Of a stretch of 64,000 nt of DNA, positions 58,000 to 64,000 are shown piece by piece. Position 1 is the first letter of the stretch; every line of letters begins with the position of its first letter. Location of the stretch: NCBI RefSeq assembly GCF_000276665.1, contig NW_004955481.1, positions 474,301 to 538,300 of the forward strand. Direction: 5' to 3'. The notes beneath the pieces were generated by a model, which was given only the letters and a program-made list of their open reading frames with translations, searched no databases and had not been told where the DNA came from. The stretch comes from Chinchilla lanigera. Taxonomy: Eukaryota; Chordata; Mammalia; Rodentia; Chinchillidae. A program made the position numbers and the translations under genes.

Positions 58000-58195
58000 A
58001 CTTCTCCGTATGACTGCTCCGTTGTAGCCCCAGGACTCAGGTCAGATGTCACTGTCCTGGAGAGCCCTTCCACCCTCCAAAGCCTACACACATCCTCTGG
58101 TTGCTTGTTATCACGATGCTATGTCTTAGTTTCTCCAGCAATCTGGTCATCTCAGGAAACTCTCTTGTCTCCATGTTCACATGCCGGTGTCTGTC
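58000..58195 (-). repeat. L2 fragment
   Basis: GGTCAGATGTCACTGTCCTG, GAGAGCCCTTCCACCCTCC in antisense L2 3' order. Confidence 0.6.
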
Positions 58196-58574
58196 TGTCC
58201 CAGGAGGATGTGTGTCCTGTGCGGCAATACCCTCCTCTGCCTTGAGGACCACTGACCTGGAGAAGGGCCACAGTGGGCAACGGTGGTAGGAAGGAGGGAG
58301 GGAGAAGAGAGAGAGAGAAGCGAAGGGAGACAGACAGGCAGAGGTGGACAGCCCAAAGTCTGAGCCCTTTCAGCAGCCTGACCCTGAAATGCAAACTGCC
58401 CAGCTATTCAAGGTACTCAGTTACTGCCCACTGAATATATGGACAAAGAAAACTTCGTCTTGAGGCTGAGCCTCAGAGCACCGAGACCTTCCCTTCCCCC
58501 ACTCTGGACCCTCCCCTGAGCACTTCCATTCCATGATTCCAGGGTTTTCTTTGGTAGGCACCTAAAGCATAGGG

Positions 58575-58735
58575 CCATTGCCAGACATGGTGGTACACAC
58601 CTGTAATCCGAGCAATTAAGAGGCTGAGGCAGGAGAGCCTCATGAGTTCAAGGCCAGCCTGAACTACATAATGAGACCCTGGAGAGGGAGAGGGGCAAGA
58701 AGGAAGGAAGGAAAAGGAAAGGAAGAAAGAGGGCC
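58575..58735 (+). repeat. B1 SINE with GGAA-rich tail
   Basis: GCCAGACATGGTGGTACACA, GAGTTCAAGGCCAGCCTGAA, then (AAGG)n. Confidence 0.9.
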
Positions 58736-58837
58736 ATCACCCAAGCCCCTCAGACAGCTGATTCTCTGGCCCTGCTGCCTAAATGCAGACAGGATTAGAG
58801 ACCAACATTGACTTCCCCTTTATCTCTGTTAAACTGT

Positions 58838-59530
58838 ATCCACAGTAGTCCCCCTTCTTCCTCCAGGGATACCTTCCAAGGTCCCCACCCTAATGGATGC
58901 CTGAAACTGGATGCTATGGTGTTTCCAATAAAGACTGTCCCTGGCTTACTGTAGGCTACTGTGAGTGTTCTGAGAACACTGAGTTTAAAATGGACCAGGC
59001 TGAGCTGTATAAGTTGATACATACATATATATCAGTGAATTTGGGAACTTGAATCTTTTCACTTAAAAGAAGCATTTTCTAGCTTCTCTATTGCTAGAGT
59101 TATGACTTTGGCACTTTGAGACTTTTTTTTTTTTTTTTTTTTTTGAGTTTTTTGTTTTGGCCTTTTTGAGTTTTTTTTTTTTTTTTTTTTTTTTTGGTCT
59201 TTTTGAGACAGGATCTCCCTGTGCAGTTCAGGCTGGCCTTGAGCTCACTTTGTAGCCCAGGCTGGTCTTGAACTTGCAGCAATCCTCCTGCCTCAGCCTT
59301 CCGAGTGCTGGGATTACAGGCATGTGCCACCACGCCCGGCCTTGAGGCCGTTATTAAGTAAAATAAGAGTCACCTAAACATAAGCACTGTGTTACCAAGA
59401 CAGTAGATCAGATAAATGGAGCTACCATACTAAGTGACTAACAGGCAGGTAGCATATATAGCATAGATACACTGGACAAAGGGGTGAGTCACATCCCAGG
59501 GGGACAGAACTGGGAGAGGTTTCATCAGGC
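58838..59530 (+). repeat. Tigger-type DNA transposon, split by a B1
   Basis: CAGTAGTCCCCCTTCTTCCT start, TGGATGCCTGAAACTGGATG, then after the SINE TTATTAAGTAAAATAAGAGT and GGACAAAGGGGTGAGTCA, as in Tigger/MER elements. Confidence 0.75.
59118..59341 (-). repeat. B1 SINE with duplicated poly-T head
   Basis: Two long T runs (59125-59144 and 59171-59195) before GAGACAGGATCTCCCTGTGC; ends CGCCCGGC. Confidence 0.93.
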
Positions 59531-60189
59531 TGCTCAGAATAGGACATGATTGTTTATGTCTGAAAAGCTCCCTGTAGCATTCATTGTCAGACTGTGTTTT
59601 CTTGTAAGTAACTGAAACTGTAGGAAGTGAAGCCTCAGATGGAATGAAGGGTACTGCACAAGACTGATCTAGAATCTCAGATTCCAGGGCATTTTGCATC
59701 CCAATCCCATCTTCCCTGTGGGCATAATGCCCCAGTTTCTAACATCACCATCATGCAATCCATAGGCCTCCTTAAGGTACCAGTAAACATGCTGAGCAGG
59801 GTCCAGGTGACAGCAGTCCATTCATCAACCTCCTTAGCTATGCTATCCCCCAGCTCACATTCCCATGTGTCACCTGGGAGGGATGGAAGAAAAGAACAGT
59901 TGTCTCCTCCTATGCGTACACACGATTTCTAGTCTACAACATGAAAATGGAAAAGCAAATGACCTGCCCCTGATAGGATAGGTTCTCAAGGAATCACTCT
60001 ATACTGATAACCACCCACCTTTTCCAAACCATCTCTTGCCAAACAGGCTCTGAAACTCAACCAGGACTGATACTGGTAATGGTTTTGTAGATGTAGCCTT
60101 TTTGTCTCTGTACAGACAGATTATCTTCCCTGGGTCCCACCCTCAGTACATGCCTGGTTCTCTGAGAGGCACTGTGAATAGCAGTTGCA

Positions 60190-60360
60190 AGTACTGTCAC
60201 TTCCTACCTGTCACTTAACCTCTGTGTCTGTTTCATCATCTGAAAAATAGAGGAAACAATGGTAGCTAGATCATAGCATTGTTATGAAGATTAAGCCAAT
60301 TTATCCCTCCAAAGCATTTACAACATGACACAAACAGGCACTAAAAAAGGTTACTATTCT
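60190..60360 (+). repeat. MIR SINE
   Basis: CACTTAACCTCTGTGTCTGT, TTCATCATCTGAAAAATAGA, GTTATGAAGATTAAGCCAAT. Confidence 0.88.
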
Positions 60361-60714
60361 GTCATAAACACAAGTAGTTGCTAAACTGTGGTAGACTCCT
60401 CTTCAAGTCCCCTGGGATGTAACCTTCCAAAGGATGAAATGTGAAGTTATTTCCACCCTGGTTCCATCTGTTTTATGATTGCTTTTCTACTCCAAGGACT
60501 CAGGTTGGCTCCTGTGAATCTGAAAGGCACTCTTGTTCTCTGGCTCAGAAAATCATCTCCGTTAGCCTGTGACCACCTTTGTGCATGGGTAGGAGGTCTC
60601 ACCTTCCCCCTGTTGCCTTGCTAGTACCTGGGCAGTTTTAGAGCACCCACTCCAGTCTTAACGGCATGTCTCCTACCAGCTTGCCTACCAGTTCAGAGCC
60701 AGCATTGCATAATA

Positions 60715-60900
60715 TGCCATTCATTTGGTGGCTATTTAATGGACCAGGATCTGTGCTAGGGCCTGGGGAAGAATAAGATGGAAGAATCCCTGTCCTGGGA
60801 GTTTACAGTCCAGCAGGGGACACAGATGATGAACAAACAGACCAACAAATAGAACAAATAGAGAATGGCAGGCAGTGGTGAGAGCTTTGAGAGAAAAGCT
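60715..60900 (+). repeat. Ancient LINE 3' fragment
   Basis: ATCTGTGCTAGGGCCTGGGG, AGTTTACAGTCCAGCAGGGG, GATGAACAAACAGACCAACA. Confidence 0.6.
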
Positions 60901-61514
60901 ACCTTATGTCTGGTGGCAGTTGGCATGCTACAGGGCTCCGCAGGTGGCCTGAACTAAATCAGATCGTGCCCCCTTCACTTATGCATCTCACTCACTCCCA
61001 GAGCAGCCACACAGGATTTCTCTTTCCCTGCAAGCAATCACTTGGAATTTCACTTTTGCATGCTTCCCCATGCTAAAGCCTCAAGTTCATGGAGTTTTAC
61101 TGTCTTTACACTATTGGAAATCCACTCACTGGAGTCTGGGGCATTTTGCTAAATACCAAGAATCTCCAGGTGACCAGAGGCACCTCTCCCTGGGTTTTTG
61201 TCCCTTGTCCATCTTCAATGATCAGAACCAGTTGCAGGGTAGCTGTCACCTTACTGCTTCATGTACCTTCCGAAAGTGTCAGTGAGACAAGACTGAGCAG
61301 GAGCACTGTGTCCACTGCAAAGGACTCTTGGCTGCTGACAGGAGAGGTGAGGGGTTCCCTCACTGCTAAGTCTTATTCTTGGGGGCAGTCTGGGGAGCTG
61401 TGGTAAAAGCAGGTGCCCCTCAAGTCACATTCCTCTCATTCTTTGAGACAACCACTCCTGCAAAGGAAGCTTGTTCGTTCTTGGTTGTGTTGGTTCTGCC
61501 AATTTAAAAGCTGC

Positions 61515-61605
61515 TATGGGACATAAGGACATAGCTCAGTGGTAGAGAACTTGCCTAGCATGTGTGAGGCACCAGGTTCAATCCCTAGCACCGCTACCAT
61601 GAGAA
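61515..61605 (+). repeat. ID SINE
   Basis: GGACATAGCTCAGTGGTAGA and GGTTCAATCCCTAGCACCG. Confidence 0.9.
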
Positions 61606-61644
61606 AAAAGCTAAAAGTTGCAATGAAGAGGTTTTGATGGTGAG

Positions 61645-62258
61645 TGTTAGGGTTTATGTCTAGATGTCCCCCTCAAGCCTCATGCATACATAGATATGGC
61701 TTTTGGAAGGTAATTGAATCATGAGGCATGATACTCATCAATGGATTAGTCCACTGAACTTTTTTGTTTTTCTTTTTTTTTTTTTTTTTTTGAGACAGGG
61801 TCTCGCTATGCAGTGCAGGCTGGCCTTGAACTCACTTTGTAGCCTAGGCTGGTCTCAAACTTGCAACAATCCTCCTGCCTCAGCCTCCCTAGTGCTGGGA
61901 TTACAGGTGTGCACCACCACGCCCCACTAGTTTACTGAGGAGTTTGTAGCTAAATGTGATTTGAGAGGTGAAATCTGGTTCAGAGAAGTGAAATCTGGTT
62001 CGAAGAGGTGGCTCAGTGGGGGCATGGCCTGATCTATCCCTTCCCCACTTCTCCCTTGCTGTCCTCCTCCTCTCTCACTCACACTCTGCTTGCTGCTGTC
62101 ATCCATGAGATCTTTCTCCTCTGCCATGCTCCTCTGCTACACTGCCCTGCCTTGGAGTCAGCCAACTATGAACTAAAACATCTACAAACTGTGAGCCAAA
62201 ACAAATCTTTCCTCCTTTAAACTGTGGGTGTCTCAGCGACAAGGAAAGCAGCTAAGAC
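61645..62258 (+). mobile_element. MaLR LTR with inserted B1
   Basis: AGGGTTTATGTCTAGATGTC start, GGAAGGTAATTGAATCATGA, GGATTAGTCCACTGAAC before the B1; then CAGCCAACTATGAACTAAAA and AGGAAAGCAGCTAAGACA at the end. Confidence 0.8.
61760..61926 (-). repeat. B1 SINE in the MaLR LTR
   Basis: Poly-T, GAGACAGGGTCTCGCTATGC, GTGCACCACCACGCCCCAC. Confidence 0.94.
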
Positions 62259-62582
62259 AGGGAGAGTTAGAAGAACGATCAGACCACAGTCAGGTCTGGC
62301 AGGGGACTTGGAAAGGGGCATGGCAGTAGCAGATTACCCAGGATGCCTCTGTCAAGACAATGCTGGTCACACCTATCCACAGTGGCGGAGGAAGAGATGG
62401 GAGGGGTCTGGGAGCCAGAGCCTAAGTCTCTTGCCTCCTAGCTCTCACCTCCCAGCCCCCCACCCAGATTCAGGATCCCAGCTGGATTCTCTGGCATGGA
62501 GGAGGAGACAGACAAAGAAAGTAGGGTTGGCTCAACCCAGGTCAAACTGAGGGTGCCAGCCACCCTTGCTCTTAAAGAAGAA

Positions 62583-62768
62583 CTGGCTATCTGAGTGCAG
62601 TGATGAACATGTGCATTGCCAGCTTCTTGGGAGGCTGAGGCAGGAAGATTGCAAGTTCAAGGACAACTTTGGGCAACTCAGGGAGATGCTGTCTCAAAAT
62701 AAACAGGACTGTGGATGTAACTCAGTGGCAGAGTACTCCTGCCCCTAAGTTCAGTCCTCAGTACTGCG
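62583..62768 (+). repeat. B1-dID dimeric SINE
   Basis: TGAGTGCAGTGATGAACATG B1 half, AAAATAAACAGGACTGTGGA link, ID half ending AGTCCTCAGTACTG. Confidence 0.82.
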
Positions 62769-63114
62769 GGGTAGGGGGACCAGCTGATCTCCAGGCCTGA
62801 AAAATCTCTCCAGGCGCCATTCACTGGAGTCATGATCTCCAATGAAAGGCAAGGAGCACATGTTCAAGCCTGCTTTACAGAAGAGAAAGCAGAGGCTGTG
62901 AGTTGCCTGCAGTCACTCAGCGCACTCCAGGCTGGACGAATGCCCAGGCTGATGAACTTTTCCCGGGCCCTGGGAGCCTCTGCCCATCGCTAAGAGCAAA
63001 CTTTTTCACTGTGGGTGTATGGACCAGTGTGGGCTGGCTGTGTAGGCACCAGCTGGGGGGTGGGGGGTGGTCCACCCAGGCCAAAGAATGGGGAAGCGCA
63101 GAAGGTCCCTTTAC

Positions 63115-63231
63115 CTGGATGGGGACTCAAGGTCCGCACGGCTGAGGATGCGGTGCTGCTGTGGGCTGTAGAGCCACTGAAAGGCTGTGAGCGTCCTCTC
63201 CTCGATTCGGAACCGCCCCTCCTGCACGTAC
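63115..63231 (-). CDS. Candidate upstream alternative coding exon, probably of RAP1GAP2
   Basis: Minus-strand 117-nt segment bounded by a good acceptor (GTCCTTCCCACAG) and donor (CAG|GTAAAG). One frame is open through it and includes YVQEGRFRIEERTLTAFQWL followed by YSPQQHRILSRADLESPS. Unlike its surroundings it keeps several CpGs in coding-like positions. It starts with one base finishing a codon and ends with two bases of the next, which is phase 2 at both ends, exactly what is needed to splice onto the 36901-36936 micro-exon (AG+G giving Arg, then IDKTML). It holds no Met, so a start codon would lie beyond 64000. I do not recall this peptide from a characterised isoform; assignment to RAP1GAP2 rests on strand, position and phase. 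It could instead belong to an unrelated minus-strand gene. Confidence 0.55.
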
Positions 63232-63755
63232 CTGTGGGAAGGACAGGAGAGAGTGAGCAGAGAGTGCAGCTGCATAAAATTCCTATGGGGGGCCGCCCTC
63301 ACCTGCTGGAGAAGGATAATCAAGGAACACCTGTCTCCAAATATCCCTACTCACCGCTTGTCAGCCAGAAAGCCCTATTTGCAGACGGCCACATTAAAAT
63401 GCCCTGGAGAGGAAGCAGCCCCAGGGAGCACATTTCAACTCAACAGATGGATTTAAAAGTTACTTGTCTGAAGTTGAAAGCAGTTACTTGCAAGGAGTGA
63501 GTTCCCTGTCAGTGGAAATATGTAAGCAGAGGGCAGGCAGGGATTCAAGCATCAGACAAGGGTTAATCCTGCAAGGTTCCCTTCAGGGCTAAGCCACTGG
63601 GCTTCCTGACCTCCCAGCAGAAGGGCTGTGTGTGGGGTTCAGGAATAAGCAGGATTAGGTCCTCCAGACTCACAAGGCTCTTTCCTGGGCCTCAGCTGCC
63701 CTGCAGAAGGATCAGCGAAGCTGGGCTGGGCAACATGAACATCAGGGAGGGTGGC

Positions 63756-64000
63756 TGAGCTGGCCATGGTGGCACACATCTGTGGCAGAGGCTGAGGCAG
63801 GAGGATTGCTATGAGTTCAAGGCCAGCCTGGGCTACTAAGTGAGTTCAAGGCCAGTCTGAACCAGATAGGGAGACCCTGTCTTTTTTTTTTTTTTTTTTG
63901 GCTTTTTTTCCAATACTGGGAATCAAACTCACGACCTTGCGCTTACCAGGCAGGCACTGTGCCACTGAGCTAAATCCCCAGCCCCAACTAAACCCTGTCT
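63756..64000 (+). repeat. B1 SINE interrupted near its 3' end by an ID
   Basis: B1 from GCTGGCCATGGTGGCACACA to AGACCCTGTCT (63882); resumes with AAACCCTGTCT at the window end. Confidence 0.9.
63883..63986 (-). repeat. ID SINE inserted in the B1
   Basis: Poly-T, AATACTGGGAATCAAACTCA ... GCTAAATCCCCAGCCCC; bounded by the duplicated ACCCTGTCT target site. Confidence 0.94.

Noticed and set aside
1..64000. CRISPR array, operon or bacterial defence system
   Set aside because: Direct repeats here are SINEs and microsatellites; introns and mammalian repeats show a nuclear vertebrate genome.

Overview
The window is nuclear DNA from a mammal, almost certainly a rodent outside the mouse/rat group. 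It is dominated by 7SL-derived B1 SINEs, tRNA-derived ID SINEs, and fused B1-dID dimers, which have been described from squirrel-, dormouse- and beaver-related rodents. Older mammalian repeats (MIR, L2, L1M, MaLR, MLT1, MLT2, Tigger, MER5A) fill in the rest. Beaver or a relative is my best guess, but the species cannot be fixed from this window. Two runs of N mark assembly gaps (28902-29006 and 56899-57278).

The gene I can identify is RAP1GAP2, a Rap1 GTPase-activating protein, on the minus strand. Only its amino-terminal end is here. The first coding exon (40730-40816, start codon at 40773-40771) encodes MFGRKRSVSFGGFG(W). A 36-nt micro-exon (36901-36936) encodes IDKTMLASLKV. Splice sites and phases join exactly to give the known start of the protein. 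Everything below 36900 is the next intron: no later RAP1GAP2 exon was seen in 1-36900, which fits the very large human gene. A third exon-like segment at 63115-63231 on the same strand is open, well bounded and in the right phase to splice straight to the micro-exon. It would bypass the exon carrying the Ser7/Ser9 14-3-3 switch. A CpG island half hidden by the gap at 56.9-57.3 kb is a probable promoter.

Layout. 1-4.7 kb holds unclassified sequence with a diverged direct-repeat pair and a 160-bp tandem duplication. 4.7-14.3 kb is SINE-rich intron with Tigger, L2 and MIR remnants. 14.3-21.8 kb is a cluster of MaLR LTRs including a nearly complete MaLR element. 21.8-28.9 kb has an L1 3' end, MER5A and unique sequence. 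29-36.9 kb contains an inverted pair of mariner remnants and a decayed, SINE-riddled L1 ORF2. 36.9-40.8 kb holds the two exons and a minisatellite-bearing intron. 41-56.8 kb is intron or upstream DNA with simple repeats, MLT2/MLT1 LTRs and SINEs. 56.8-57.6 kb is the CpG island. 57.6-64 kb has L2, Tigger, a MaLR LTR and the candidate alternative exon. Most open frames elsewhere are chance or repeat-derived.
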